Below, in pieces: positions 48,314 to 57,216 of a DNA stretch of 64,000 nucleotides. The translations under genes were made by a program, and so were the position numbers. Origin of the DNA: Paenibacillus tyrphae (GTDB lineage: Bacteria; Bacillota; Bacilli; Paenibacillales; NBRC-103111). Location: contig NZ_JNVM01000007.1 of assembly GCF_000722545.1 (NCBI RefSeq), forward strand, positions 1-64,000, read 5' to 3'. The notes beneath the pieces were generated by a model that worked only from the letters and a program-made list of their open reading frames with translations, did no database searches and was not told the DNA's origin. The first letter of the stretch is position 1. Every line of letters starts with the position of its first letter.

Positions 48314-49279
48314 ATGTCTGTAAAAAAAATTGCGGTACTCACGAGCGGAGGCGATTCCCAGGGGATGAACGCGGCCGTTCGCGCCGTCGTGCGCAGCGGC
48401 TTGTATCACGGTCTTGAAGTATTCGCCGTGCAGCGCGGTTACTCCGGGCTGATCAACGACGACATCCGCGAGATGGACCTGCGGAGCGTCGGCGACATCA
48501 TTCAGCGCGGCGGAACGATTCTGCAAACGGCACGCTGTAAGGAGTTCGTCACGCCGGAAGGACAGCAGCTCGCTGCGGATAACCTGCGCAAGCGCGGAAT
48601 CGACGGGCTCGTCGTCATCGGCGGGGACGGCTCGTATCAAGGCGCGAACAAGCTGAGCAAGCTCGGGATTAAAACGATGGGGCTGCCGGGAACGATCGAT
48701 AATGACATCCCGTTCACCGATTTCACCATCGGGTTTGATACCGCGGTCAGCATCGTTGTCGATGCGATCAATAAGATTCGGGATACGATGAGCTCTCATG
48801 AACGCTCGTCCATTGTCGAGGTCATGGGCCGTCACTGTGGAGATATCGCCCTCTATGCCGGCCTAGCCAGCGGAGCGGAGACGATTCTGGTGCCCGAGGT
48901 TCCATACGATCTGGACGAAATCGCCAACCGCATGACGGAAAACTTCTCCCAAGGAAAGCGTCACAGTATCATTATCGTGGCCGAAGGCGTAGGCAAAGGG
49001 GAAAATATCTCGGCGGAAATTATGAAGCGCAACGGAATCGAGCCGCGGGTGACCGTGCTTGGACATATTCAGCGGGGCGGCACGCCTACGCACAACGACC
49101 GGATTCTGGCGAGCAGCCTCGGCGATTTTGCCGTACGCCGGCTGATCGAAGGAGATTCCGGCAAGGGATGCGGAATCGTCAAAGGCGAGCTTGTTGCGAC
49201 CGATATTGATAAAGTCGTTAATACCAAAAAACAATTCAATATGGAATTATACGAGCTTTCGAAACGGTTATCCCAATAA
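48314..49279 (+). CDS. pfkA: ATP-dependent 6-phosphofructokinase
   Basis: A 321-aa glycolytic enzyme that phosphorylates fructose 6-phosphate. ATP-loop GGDGSYQG (103-110), catalytic Asp129 in PGTIDNDIPFTD, substrate motif MGRHCGDIALYAGLASGAE and GHIQRGGTPTHNDR are all present. The N-terminal loop reads SGGDSQGMNA rather than the usual SGGDAPGMNA. GAGGAGGAACC precedes the ATG. A strong terminator follows. Length and motifs fit the bacterial PfkA type regulated by ADP and PEP. Confidence 0.96.
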   Translation: MSVKKIAVLTSGGDSQGMNAAVRAVVRSGLYHGLEVFAVQRGYSGLINDDIREMDLRSVGDIIQRGGTILQTARCKEFVTPEGQQLAADNLRKRGIDGLVVIGGDGSYQGANKLSKLGIKTMGLPGTIDNDIPFTDFTIGFDTAVSIVVDAINKIRDTMSSHERSSIVEVMGRHCGDIALYAGLASGAETILVPEVPYDLDEIANRMTENFSQGKRHSIIIVAEGVGKGENISAEIMKRNGIEPRVTVLGHIQRGGTPTHNDRILASSLGDFAVRRLIEGDSGKGCGIVKGELVATDIDKVVNTKKQFNMELYELSKRLSQ

Positions 49280-49288
49280 AAGCACAAA

Positions 49289-49330
49289 AAACATGCAGTC
49301 TTCCGTAGGCGGAAGCTGCATGTTTTTTTT
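49289..49330. terminator. Terminator after pfkA, bidirectional
   Basis: ACATGCAG and CTTCCG pair with CGGAAG and CTGCATGT, flanked by A and T runs (T8 on plus). It also ends the minus peroxiredoxin transcript. Confidence 0.9.
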
Positions 49331-49342
49331 CATACGTTGGGA

Positions 49343-49789
49343 CTATTCCGAGTCCCGGGCTAATGCTGCTACGATTTCAGCGGTAGGGCGGTTTCCTCTT
49401 GCCGCATACCGGATCGTGCCGTCCCGGCCGATGACATAAACGATGCGCTGCTGCCCAAGCAGACCGAATAACGTCTGGCCCACATCGTACAGCTGGCGGA
49501 TCGTCTCCCCGGAATCGGTGACAAGCGGAAAATCGTAACCGAACTTTTGCGAGAACTGCCGGTGCTCTTCGAGAGAACCGGGATTGACACCCAGCACCAG
49601 CGCATCATAATCGGCATATTGAACCTTGGAATCGCGAACGGCACAAAGCTGCTTCGTGCAGATGGGCGTGTTGTCCTTCGGATAAAAAATAAGCACGATC
49701 GGCCGTTTCCCCAGGTGATCAGCTAATCGGACCGCACCTTGCGTGCTTTCTGCGGCAAATGCCGGAGCCTTGGTCCCGATGGCAAGCAC
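49343..49789 (-). CDS. Peroxiredoxin, BCP/AhpC-TSA family
   Basis: A 148-aa thiol peroxidase: FYPKDNTPICTKQLCAVRD with peroxidatic Cys44 and Cys49 five residues on, the atypical 2-Cys (BCP-like) arrangement, then PGSLEEHRQFSQKFGYDFPLVTD. The start is GTG 49789 (GAGGGGG 8 nt upstream), which begins the LAIGTKAPAF strand. The frame is open upstream but without support. It removes H2O2 or organic peroxides using thioredoxin. Confidence 0.92.
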   Translation of the reverse strand: MLAIGTKAPAFAAESTQGAVRLADHLGKRPIVLIFYPKDNTPICTKQLCAVRDSKVQYADYDALVLGVNPGSLEEHRQFSQKFGYDFPLVTDSGETIRQLYDVGQTLFGLLGQQRIVYVIGRDGTIRYAARGNRPTAEIVAALARDSE

Positions 49790-49831
49790 AGGCTTTTCCC
49801 CCTCACATGGATGACGAAGTGTACTAGTTGT

Positions 49832-49861
49832 ATTGTAGCGAATCGCTGCCGGGGAATGCAA
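49832..49861 (-). promoter_or_regulatory. Promoter of the peroxiredoxin gene
   Basis: On the minus strand TTGCAT (49861-49856), an 18-bp spacer and TACAAT (49837-49832). Confidence 0.65.
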
Positions 49862-50111
49862 GACAAGTATCTCATCGCATTGTGGCATTATATAGTCGTT
49901 TTCCCGCTAAGGATTTGTAGCTCATGTCAACGCCGCTGTCTGTGAATCAGTCACACTCCTTAAAACACTTGCTTCTTCCGGCCGATTTCGGTAGGATGGG
50001 GGAGCAGCCTGGGAGTACTGGAAGCGACGACTGTCGGGTCCAAGGCACGGGCTATGTCATTGAAAGCAAAAAGCAGTAAAACTTTAGATGAAGCAAAGGA
50101 GCAGTCAAACG
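49862..50111. other. Divergent intergenic region, peroxiredoxin / FMN reductase
   Basis: The 322-bp gap between the two genes holds the peroxiredoxin promoter. Small hairpins occur, such as CGAC-GACT-GTCG near 50025. I recognise no riboswitch, T-box, rRNA-like element or small gene here. Confidence 0.5.
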
Positions 50112-50645
50112 ATGAAAATTGCAATTATTGCGGGAAGCAACCGTAAAGAGGCTACGAGCACGCAGCTGTGCCGGTATATTGCGCGGCTGCTTGAAGAAAA
50201 GCAGTGCCAGATTACGTTGTTCGATTTGTATGAGAAGCCGCTGCCGTTCTACAACGGGGACCTCGATCAGACGGATGCGAATATCGTCGAGCTGAGACAG
50301 CGTCTGCTGGAAGCCGATGGCATCGTACTGGCGACGCCGGAATATCACGGGAGCGTGTCGGGCGTCCTGAAAAACGCGCTCGATTTTACCGGCTTTGATC
50401 ACTTCGACGGCAAGGTGACGCTGTCGGTCAGCTCGGCCGGGGGAGCCGTCGGCGTCAGCTCGCTGCAGCAGCTGCAGACCATCGTGCGCAACCTGCACGG
50501 CATCAACTGCCCGGAATGGATCTCCATCGGCGGAGCGCAACGCAGCTTTACGCCGGAGGGCGAGCCGGAAGATGCCAAGACGCGGGAGCGCGTGCTGAAA
50601 ACCGTCAGCTATTTCGCACAAATGGTATCGACGTTTCGGAAATAA
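50112..50645 (+). CDS. NADPH-dependent FMN reductase family protein
   Basis: A 177-aa flavodoxin-like oxidoreductase: IAIIAGSNRKEATSTQLCRYI (phosphate loop), ADGIVLATPEYHGSVSGVLKNALDF and VSSAGGAVGVSSLQQLQTIVRN match the YieF/AzoB-type FMN_red family. It reduces flavins, quinones or azo dyes with NADPH. AAAGGAG lies 10 nt before ATG 50112. The ung gene follows 28 bp later, so the two may be co-transcribed. Confidence 0.9.
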   Translation: MKIAIIAGSNRKEATSTQLCRYIARLLEEKQCQITLFDLYEKPLPFYNGDLDQTDANIVELRQRLLEADGIVLATPEYHGSVSGVLKNALDFTGFDHFDGKVTLSVSSAGGAVGVSSLQQLQTIVRNLHGINCPEWISIGGAQRSFTPEGEPEDAKTRERVLKTVSYFAQMVSTFRK

Positions 50646-50673
50646 TCGGGAATGAAAGGGGAGTGAGGTCGCC

Positions 50674-51381
50674 GTGGCGGCGATATTGCAAAATGACTGG
50701 GCTCCTTTGCTGGAAGACCAGTTTCAGGCGCCTTATTATAACCGGTTGAGAACGTTTTTGAAGCAGGAGTATGCCACGCGTACGGTATACCCGGATATGC
50801 ACGATATTTTCAACGCTCTTCATTATACTTCCTATGCGGATACCAAAGTGGTCATTCTCGGTCAAGACCCGTATCATGGCCCGGGACAAGCTCACGGCCT
50901 CAGCTTCTCGGTCAAGCCTGGAATCCCGGCACCGCCTTCGCTGCAAAACATATTCAAGGAGCTGCACAGCGACCTTGGCTGCTCGATCCCCGATAACGGC
51001 TGCCTGGTGCCTTGGGCCGAGCAGGGCGTGCTGCTGCTGAACACGGTGCTTACCGTGCGGCAGGGCGAAGCGCACTCGCACAAAGGGCAAGGCTGGGAGA
51101 CGTTCACCGATCGAGTCATTTCGCTGTTGAACGAGCGGGAGAAGCCGATCGTGTTCGTTCTCTGGGGAAGCCCGGCCCAGCAAAAAATGCAGCTCATTAC
51201 CGAGCGGCGTCACTTCATCGTGCGGTCCGTTCATCCGAGCCCGCTGTCGGCGCATCGCGGCTTTTTCGGCAGCCGGCCGTTCTCGCAGGTCAACGATTTT
51301 CTGCGAAGCATCGGCAGCGCCGAGATCGACTGGCAGCTCCCGAATCTGGGCGTGCGAAGCCGCAGCAGCGGCACGGCCTGA
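50674..51381 (+). CDS. ung: Uracil-DNA glycosylase, family 1
   Basis: A 235-aa DNA repair enzyme with the family-1 motifs: catalytic water-activating Asp65 in [18 protein letters not shown] and His187 in [18 protein letters not shown]. It excises uracil from DNA. The start is GTG 50674 with GGGGAGTGAGG upstream. The C-terminal tail (VRSRSSGTA) is slightly longer than usual. It follows the FMN reductase closely and ends at a clear terminator. Confidence 0.96.
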   Translation: MAAILQNDWAPLLEDQFQAPYYNRLRTFLKQEYATRTVYPDMHDIFNALHYTSYADTKVVILGQDPYHGPGQAHGLSFSVKPGIPAPPSLQNIFKELHSDLGCSIPDNGCLVPWAEQGVLLLNTVLTVRQGEAHSHKGQGWETFTDRVISLLNEREKPIVFVLWGSPAQQKMQLITERRHFIVRSVHPSPLSAHRGFFGSRPFSQVNDFLRSIGSAEIDWQLPNLGVRSRSSGTA

Positions 51382-51396
51382 CCTTTTTTACAAATG

Positions 51397-51438
51397 TAAA
51401 AGCCCGCTCCTTTCGATGGAAGGAAGCGGGCTTTTCAC
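51397..51438. terminator. Terminator after ung
   Basis: AAAAGCCCGCT pairs with AGCGGGCTTTT, with a short inner CCTTTC/GAAGG pairing. Confidence 0.85.
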
Positions 51439-51459
51439 TTATCTCGCAAGTAAGGCTTT

Positions 51460-52638
51460 TTACTTGTAATCGACGTCCGGCGTGTACGTATTGACGGCGT
51501 TCCATAGCAGGAACTCTTCGGTGCCGTTATCTTTCAGCGCGCGGACTTGCTCTTCGATCTCTTTCTTGCCGTAACGGATGTGACCGGGTACCCAAGTGGC
51601 GGTGAAATCTTGAATCCAAGGTCGGACGACCGGCTTCAGAGATTGCAGCGGATCAAGCTTCTTGGCGGTATCCTTCATGGCCCCGTTGATTGTTACGTAT
51701 GGCGCGGCATCCGGCACCTTGGCTCCGAACCAACCGTTCGAATAGTGGCTCGGATAAATCATCGGGCAGATAACATCAACGTTTTGGGATATTTTCTGGA
51801 AGTCTTGGCCGATGCCTTCGGCGGCCGGTACGGAAGCGGCGTAGCCGAAGATGTCAACCGATATCCGGACACCCAAAGGGGTGAGCTGCTCCCGGGCGTA
51901 CTTCACGAATTCGGCAACCGCTTCGATGCGGGAACGCTCGTCTTTATCGTACTTCAGCGTATCGGCCCGCTTCTCGAAGCCTTCCGGGAACCGGACGTAA
52001 TCGAATTGAATTTCCTTGAAGCCCGCCTTGGCCGCTTCTTTCGCAATCGCGATGTTGTAGTCCCATACTTCTTTCTTGTACGGATTCACGAAGCTGTCCG
52101 GCGGATTTTTGCCATTGCCCCAGAGGGAGCCGTCCGGATTTACAAAAGACAGATCAGGCCGTTTTTTTGCCAGTACGGTGTCTTTGAATACGACAATGCG
52201 GGCAATCGGGTATACCTTGTGCTCCTGAAGCGTGCTCATCAGCTTCGGCATGTCGGTAATAATTTTTTGCGTCGTGTCCATCGCATTCAGTTCGGGATTG
52301 CCGGTATCGTATGTTATGTATCCCCAGTCGTCCTTCAGGTCGATGACCATCGAATTCAACTCGGTGTCGTCCATCAGCTTCAGCAGCGTATTCATACGCG
52401 AGCCGCCTGCGCTGTGCGCCGTGACGTAAATGCCTTTGACTTTCGGCGCATCTTTTTGCGGGTCCTTCTTGTCCACCGGAGTCAGCCGGTCGAACAGATT
52501 CCCGTCGGGGGAAGGCTGCTGGGCGACGGCAGTTTTGGAATCGATCGAAGCTTGGGCCACCTGCTCGAACGTCGCATCAGGATGATCGGCGCTGACGCCC
52601 CCCCAGGCCATGAGGAACGCGGCCAATAAAAGTTCCAT
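51460..52638 (-). CDS. Putative exported glycoside hydrolase, DUF4015
   Basis: A 392-aa protein with an N-terminal hydrophobic helix (MELLLAAFLMAWGG), likely a signal, and a (beta/alpha)8-type DUF4015 domain: VKGIYVTAHSAGG, SMVIDLKDDWGYITY, YPIARIVVFKD, KEIQFDYVRFPEGF (acid-rich strand, possible catalytic Asp), ISVDIFGYAAS, VDVICPMIYPSHYSNG and VRPWIQDFTATW. It probably acts on cell wall or polysaccharide. AAGGAGAG lies 9 nt before ATG 52638. It is divergent from the MFS gene at 52752. Confidence 0.88.
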   Translation of the reverse strand: MELLLAAFLMAWGGVSADHPDATFEQVAQASIDSKTAVAQQPSPDGNLFDRLTPVDKKDPQKDAPKVKGIYVTAHSAGGSRMNTLLKLMDDTELNSMVIDLKDDWGYITYDTGNPELNAMDTTQKIITDMPKLMSTLQEHKVYPIARIVVFKDTVLAKKRPDLSFVNPDGSLWGNGKNPPDSFVNPYKKEVWDYNIAIAKEAAKAGFKEIQFDYVRFPEGFEKRADTLKYDKDERSRIEAVAEFVKYAREQLTPLGVRISVDIFGYAASVPAAEGIGQDFQKISQNVDVICPMIYPSHYSNGWFGAKVPDAAPYVTINGAMKDTAKKLDPLQSLKPVVRPWIQDFTATWVPGHIRYGKKEIEEQVRALKDNGTEEFLLWNAVNTYTPDVDYK

Positions 52639-52751
52639 GAATAGTCTCTCCTTGCTAGTTTGATATCTATCATTATAATAAAAGAGTCGGCAATCCGATA
52701 GAGAACTTTGATAGATTTTAAACGACACCTACAAAAAGGACCGATACCCGG

Positions 52752-53909
52752 ATGAACAAACAGATCTGGACGCTGCGGGGGCTAAACTTTTCATACTACG
52801 CGACCACTGCCGTCCTCATGCCGTTTCTGCCCATTTACTTCGAAGGAAAAGGCTACTCTTCCTCACAAATCGGACTGCTTATGATGATCGGGCCGTTTGT
52901 AACGATCTTTGCTCAGCCGATCTGGGGCTATTTGAGCGACCGCTACCAGACGCTGAAGACGATCATCTTCGGGCTGTGGGTCATGACGGTATTGTCGAGC
53001 ATCGGCATTTTCGAGACGAGCGGGTACACCCTCGCGCTGCTTTTTATGCTGCTGCTGTATTTCTTCATGCAATCGTCGGTGCCGCTGCTCGACACGGTGT
53101 CGATTAAATCCGCGCTGCAGGCCGGGAAAAGCTACGGGTCGATCCGGATGTGGGGCTCGATGGGATTTACGCTGCTGGCGCTGTCGTCCGGTTATGTATT
53201 GGACGCTTTAGGCGGGATGAACAGCATTCCTTATGTGTATTGGAGCATCTGGGTGTTGCCTTTCGTGCTACTCGTATTTCTTAAAGACGAGAAAGGAACG
53301 GGAGAGCGCATTTCTCTCAAGGCGCTGGGCAGCTTGTTCGGAAACAAGCCGCTCCTATGGTTTCTGCTGCTGATCTTCATACTCATGGTGCCGCACCGGA
53401 TGAATGACGGCCTGTTCGTCCTGTACTTGAAGGATTTGGGGGCCACGGATTCGATGGCCGGATGGGCTTGGGCGCTTGCGGCCGGGGCGGAAATCCCGAC
53501 ATTTGCGCTGCTCGGCCGTTATATGCACCGGTTTCACGAGCTGGCGCTGCTCGGAATCGTCGCGGTGCTGTATACAATCCGCTGGCTGTTGTACGGCTGG
53601 ATATCGGACCCGTTCGTGTTGATGCTATTGCAAGCGACGCATTGTATGACGTTCGCTGCCTTCTGGATCGTTTCGGTGCAATATGTCGTCCGGCTCGTGC
53701 CGCAAGAGCTGCAATCTACGGGGCAGTCGATGCTGTCCATGGTGTTTCTAGGGCTCGCGGGCATTGCCGGCGGATCGGTCGGAGGCTGGATCAAAGACGA
53801 GTGGGGCGGCTCGTACATGTATTACATGGGAGCGGGAATGGCTTGTATCGCAGCGGTGCTGCTGCTCGGTACGCATGCGTATTACCGCAAAAAAAACCAT
53901 CCGTCCTGA
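52752..53909 (+). CDS. MFS transporter, MFS_1-like
   Basis: A 385-aa 12-helix protein with N-terminal LRGLNFSYYATTAVLMPFLPIYFEGKGYSS, the 2-3 loop WGYLSDRYQTLKT and conserved PHRMNDGLFVLYLKDLG, closely paralleling the protein at 43453. Members include nucleoside and sugar:H+ symporters, but the substrate is unknown. AAAGGA lies 11 nt before the ATG. It ends with the hairpin at 53897 and is convergent with tatA. Confidence 0.9.
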   Translation: MNKQIWTLRGLNFSYYATTAVLMPFLPIYFEGKGYSSSQIGLLMMIGPFVTIFAQPIWGYLSDRYQTLKTIIFGLWVMTVLSSIGIFETSGYTLALLFMLLLYFFMQSSVPLLDTVSIKSALQAGKSYGSIRMWGSMGFTLLALSSGYVLDALGGMNSIPYVYWSIWVLPFVLLVFLKDEKGTGERISLKALGSLFGNKPLLWFLLLIFILMVPHRMNDGLFVLYLKDLGATDSMAGWAWALAAGAEIPTFALLGRYMHRFHELALLGIVAVLYTIRWLLYGWISDPFVLMLLQATHCMTFAAFWIVSVQYVVRLVPQELQSTGQSMLSMVFLGLAGIAGGSVGGWIKDEWGGSYMYYMGAGMACIAAVLLLGTHAYYRKKNHPS

Positions 53910-53925
53910 TCGGACGAATGGTTTC
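53897..53925 (+). terminator. Terminator after the MFS gene
   Basis: ACCAT-C-CGTCC pairs with GGACG-A-ATGGT, with T3 after it. It overlaps the end of the coding region. Confidence 0.65.
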
Positions 53926-53937
53926 ATCGTACTGGAA

Positions 53938-54186
53938 TTATTTATTCGCTGTCGGCTGAGCGGGTTCGCTTACGGACGAAGCCGCAGGAGCCGCCAATTC
54001 TTTTTTCGGGGCTTCGGGTTCCGGAGTAGGATCATCGGAACGGCCGCCGTTGCCGGTAGTCGCATCTTTGAATTCGCGGAACATTTTGCCGAAACCGCGT
54101 CCGAGCTCCGGAAGCTTGTTCGGTCCGAACAAAAGCAGAGCGACGAGAGCGATCAAAATGATGTGCCAAGGGGATAATGCTCCCAT
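53938..54186 (-). CDS. tatA: Sec-independent translocase component TatA
   Basis: An 82-aa protein with the TatA layout: one short helix (HIILIALVALLLFG), the conserved GPNKLPELGRGFGKMFREFKDA hinge and amphipathic helix, then an acidic, Pro/Ala-rich tail. It oligomerises to form the twin-arginine pathway pore for folded proteins. GGAGGTG lies 10 nt before the ATG. No tatC is seen in the window. Confidence 0.94.
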   Translation of the reverse strand: MGALSPWHIILIALVALLLFGPNKLPELGRGFGKMFREFKDATTGNGGRSDDPTPEPEAPKKELAAPAASSVSEPAQPTANK

Positions 54187-54312
54187 AGTGAAAGTACACC
54201 TCCGAAATGGTATGATTTAATCATACCATTTATTTAATTGTACTATAACACATTTTTGTTACAAAAAGACAACGATTTTAGGACAGGCCTAGAAATTTTT
54301 TAAGAGAATAAC

Positions 54313-56112
54313 TCAGGCTTCGAATTTGTCCGCGAAGGTAAGCTGCACTTCTTTCAAATTCATCAGCGCGGCGCCGGTTATCGCATCCGGCCTGACCGTT
54401 AGCGTATAGGTGCCCGGCTCGGGAATGCGTATCGTCCCAAGCTCGGCGGTTCTGAAATCGTACCAGCCGCCCGTCGGCTGCACGGCTCCTTGAAGGTGCT
54501 CGCCGCACAGTTCAACGTGATACGTGCCCCCGGCTTCGCCTTCCGCTGCTCCGTAAATGACGGTTACCCGGCAGGTTCCAGGCGTTTCCGCGCGAAATGT
54601 CCAGTGGATGAAGTCCGCGGGATTGACCCAGTTCGTTACGACGTCGCGGCCTCTTTTGCCGGTATCGTAATGCAGCTCGCTGCCTTGGATGTCGCCGTCG
54701 AAGGCGACGAACCGGTTAACATAATCGCGCTCCAGCAGCCGTTTCACCGGATTGGCGTCAATTGAGCCTTCGTACTCGACAACGACTACGGTGACGTTTG
54801 GGTCAAGCGGGGTAACAGGCACCTCGATCAGCACATCCTCTGCGTCCAAGCGGCTGTGGGCGAGCGGGCGCCGCTCCGGATCGGCCAGCAGGTACGCGCT
54901 TAGAACGTCGTTGCGCAGCCCCGGTACCACCAGTTGCCCGCTCGCAGGCCATTCGAATACGTGCAGATAAAGGAGGCCGTCCTTTGTCGTGCAGCGCCCC
55001 CACTGAGGCTTGCCGAGCGGGCTTCCGGTCGTCCCATACACGCTCTCGCCGTTTATGTTCAGCCATTGTCCGATTTCGCGTAAAACTTGCTTTGACGGTT
55101 CGTCAAATTCGCCTTCCGGTGTCGGGCCTACGTTCAGCAAATAGTTGCCGTTCAAGCTGAACACGTCGATCATATTGTGCAGAATGCTTGTAATGGATTT
55201 CCAGTTGTGATCCGTTTTCTTGTAGCCCCATGAATCGTTCATCGTGTGGATCGATTCCCAGTCTTTGCGGTTGATCCGGATGTACAGCTGATTGTCGCCG
55301 GAATTGCCGTAATCCCCGAAGCCGTCCCGGCGCACGCGGCGGTTCACCAGGCAATCCGGCTGCAGGCTGCGGACCGTATCGACGAACCTTTGTCCCTGCT
55401 CGTCGGTCACTTTATGCCCGCAATCGAACCATACGATGGCGACGTCCCCGTAGCCGGTCAGCAGCTCCCGGACTTGCGGCAACGCCTTTTCTTCCAAGTA
55501 CCGCTCGTACCGCGCAAATTTGTCCTCATCGTTCACCCACGATTCCAAAGGGTCCCATGCCCCGATATTGTTCGGATAGTCATGCGTATTGCCCTGGGAA
55601 TCCGGGTGATGCCAGTCCATCGAATGGGAGTAATAGAAGCACAGCTTGATTCCTTCCTTGCGGCAAGCCTCGGCTAATTCTTTCATCGGGTCGCGGCCGA
55701 AAGGGGAGCGCTTGACGATGTTGAAATTGCTTACGGCCGAGTCGTATAAGGCAAAGCCGTCGTGATGTTTCGCCGTGATCACGATATATTTCATACCGGC
55801 ATCCTTGGCGGCGCGTACCCAGGCTTCCGCATCGAAGCGGACCGGGTTGAACGCTTCCGCAAGCCGCTCGTATTCCTTCACCGGAATTTGGCCGCGCAGC
55901 ATAATGTGCTCTCCGTAGGCACCCGGCACTGTCCGGCCTTTCCAGATGCCGCCCAGCAGCGAATACAATCCCCAATGGATAAACATCCCGAAGCGCGCCT
56001 CCCGCCACCAAGCCAGCCTGCGGTCCTGCAGCTCATCATTCGGTAAGGGCGTATTCGCCCGCTCGGTCGCTTCCGCTTCCGCATTATCCATATACATATC
56101 CCGTTTGATCAT
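54313..56112 (-). CDS. Alpha-L-fucosidase, GH29
   Basis: A 599-aa glycosidase. The GH29 N-terminal (beta/alpha)8 core is clear: WWREARFGMFIHWGLYSLLGG, AGMKYIVITAKHHDGFALYDS, GIKLCFYYSHSMDWHHPDSQ, and the nucleophile strand VAIVWFDCGHK (Asp about 230). A C-terminal beta-sandwich region (VTVIYGAAEGEAGGTYHVEL and RTAELGTIRIPEPGTYTLTV) resembles a carbohydrate-binding domain. No signal peptide is seen, so it probably acts inside the cell. ATG 56112 has GGAGG 7 nt upstream. It is divergent from an AraC regulator. Confidence 0.93.
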   Translation of the reverse strand: MIKRDMYMDNAEAEATERANTPLPNDELQDRRLAWWREARFGMFIHWGLYSLLGGIWKGRTVPGAYGEHIMLRGQIPVKEYERLAEAFNPVRFDAEAWVRAAKDAGMKYIVITAKHHDGFALYDSAVSNFNIVKRSPFGRDPMKELAEACRKEGIKLCFYYSHSMDWHHPDSQGNTHDYPNNIGAWDPLESWVNDEDKFARYERYLEEKALPQVRELLTGYGDVAIVWFDCGHKVTDEQGQRFVDTVRSLQPDCLVNRRVRRDGFGDYGNSGDNQLYIRINRKDWESIHTMNDSWGYKKTDHNWKSITSILHNMIDVFSLNGNYLLNVGPTPEGEFDEPSKQVLREIGQWLNINGESVYGTTGSPLGKPQWGRCTTKDGLLYLHVFEWPASGQLVVPGLRNDVLSAYLLADPERRPLAHSRLDAEDVLIEVPVTPLDPNVTVVVVEYEGSIDANPVKRLLERDYVNRFVAFDGDIQGSELHYDTGKRGRDVVTNWVNPADFIHWTFRAETPGTCRVTVIYGAAEGEAGGTYHVELCGEHLQGAVQPTGGWYDFRTAELGTIRIPEPGTYTLTVRPDAITGAALMNLKEVQLTFADKFEA

Positions 56113-56195
56113 CAAGAAGCCTCCATCCGTTCGCGGTTCGTCGCTACCGCGTTGCTCACTCCCATTGTACCCGGCATATGATATAATCCCTATGG

Positions 56196-56210
56196 ATGCG
56201 GTTAACGCAT
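56196..56210. promoter_or_regulatory. Palindromic operator candidate in the GH29/AraC intergenic region
   Basis: ATGCGGTTAACGCAT has ATGCG and CGCAT arms. It lies just after a TATAAT -10 at 56182-56187, near the expected start of the AraC-type gene. Confidence 0.4.
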
Positions 56211-56269
56211 ATTTGTACGAAATTAACCTTTTTATTGAACCGTCAAGTTACGCTCTTCGAGGTGCTGCG

Positions 56270-57133
56270 ATGTCAAACAACGAACCGGATTTCTCGCTGC
56301 TCAGCCATTTGCTGAAAGATATGAAGACGGAATTGCTCAACGCAAGACGGAGCAAATGCAATCCTGACTGGATTCAAAAGCCGTTCACTCCCGCGTACAG
56401 CAAAATCTATTACATCTGCGAAGGGGAAGGGCGGATGACGGTCGGCGGGCAGGAGCTGTTCCCCCAGCCGGGGCAGCTTGTTTTTGCTCCGGCAGGGTTG
56501 GTGCAATCGTTCTCGGTGACCGATCCGGCCCGGACGTATACGATGTATTGGTGCCATTTTATGTCGGATTTGAATTGGACGGGGTTGTTTTCGTTGTTCA
56601 AGCTGCCTTATTGCTTGACGGCGCGGGAGCCCTCCGAAGCGGTTGCCTTGTTCGAGAAGCTGGCGGACGAGCATAGCGCGAAGAAAGGGCCGGTCGGGTC
56701 GATCCGGGTCGAGGCGGCGCTGCTCGGCGTCATTGCCTGCTATTTGGAGCAGGCGGTGTCGAGGCAGGAGGAGCAGGCAGGCCTATCGTTCCGTCACAGC
56801 AAGCTTGGCGAGGTGCTGGACTACATTGACGAGCATTTGGCCGAGGAGATAACGATAGCGGAGCTGGCCGACATCGTGCATCACCATCCCAATTATTTTG
56901 TGCGCTTCTTCAAGCGTCAGCTCGGCACGACGCCGATGACGTACATCTACGAGCGCCGGCTCGAAAAAGCGAAGCAGCTCATCGGTTCGACCGACATGAC
57001 CATCGGCGAGGTGGCGCAGGCGACAGGCTTTCACGATCTGTTTCATCTATCCAAAAACTTCAAAAAATCGGTCGGTATCGCGCCCACGGAATACCGCAGC
57101 TTATCCCGCGGATTGCAGCTGCCTTCCGACTAG
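56270..57133 (+). CDS. AraC-family transcriptional regulator
   Basis: A 287-aa regulator. The N-terminal cupin-like sensor has YYICEGEGRMTVGGQELFPQPGQLVFAPAGL. The C-terminal double HTH (about 185-275) has AEEITIAELADIVHHHPNYFVRFFKRQLGTTPMTYIYERRLEKAKQLI and MTIGEVAQATGFHDLFHLSKNFKKSVGIAPTEYR. ATG 56270 follows GAGGTG closely; the upstream frame overlaps the fucosidase gene and is not used. It probably activates the divergent fucosidase in response to a sugar. Confidence 0.93.
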   Translation: MSNNEPDFSLLSHLLKDMKTELLNARRSKCNPDWIQKPFTPAYSKIYYICEGEGRMTVGGQELFPQPGQLVFAPAGLVQSFSVTDPARTYTMYWCHFMSDLNWTGLFSLFKLPYCLTAREPSEAVALFEKLADEHSAKKGPVGSIRVEAALLGVIACYLEQAVSRQEEQAGLSFRHSKLGEVLDYIDEHLAEEITIAELADIVHHHPNYFVRFFKRQLGTTPMTYIYERRLEKAKQLIGSTDMTIGEVAQATGFHDLFHLSKNFKKSVGIAPTEYRSLSRGLQLPSD

Positions 57134-57142
57134 GGGCATAAA

Positions 57143-57192
57143 ACAAGACCGCTCTTCCTGCCACCGTAGCGGGGGCCGAAGAGCGGTCTTAA
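57143..57192. terminator. Terminator after the AraC gene, bidirectional
   Basis: AAGACCGCTCTT pairs with AAGAGCGGTCTT across a partly paired interior. T4 lies on plus; the minus side also has T4. Confidence 0.82.
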
Positions 57193-57216
57193 TTTTGTTA
57201 TGACGCTTTCACTCAT

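Noticed and set aside
49862..50111. Structured RNA in the peroxiredoxin/FMN reductase gap
   Set aside because: Only short local hairpins and no known consensus (SRP RNA, FMN, T-box) could be matched.
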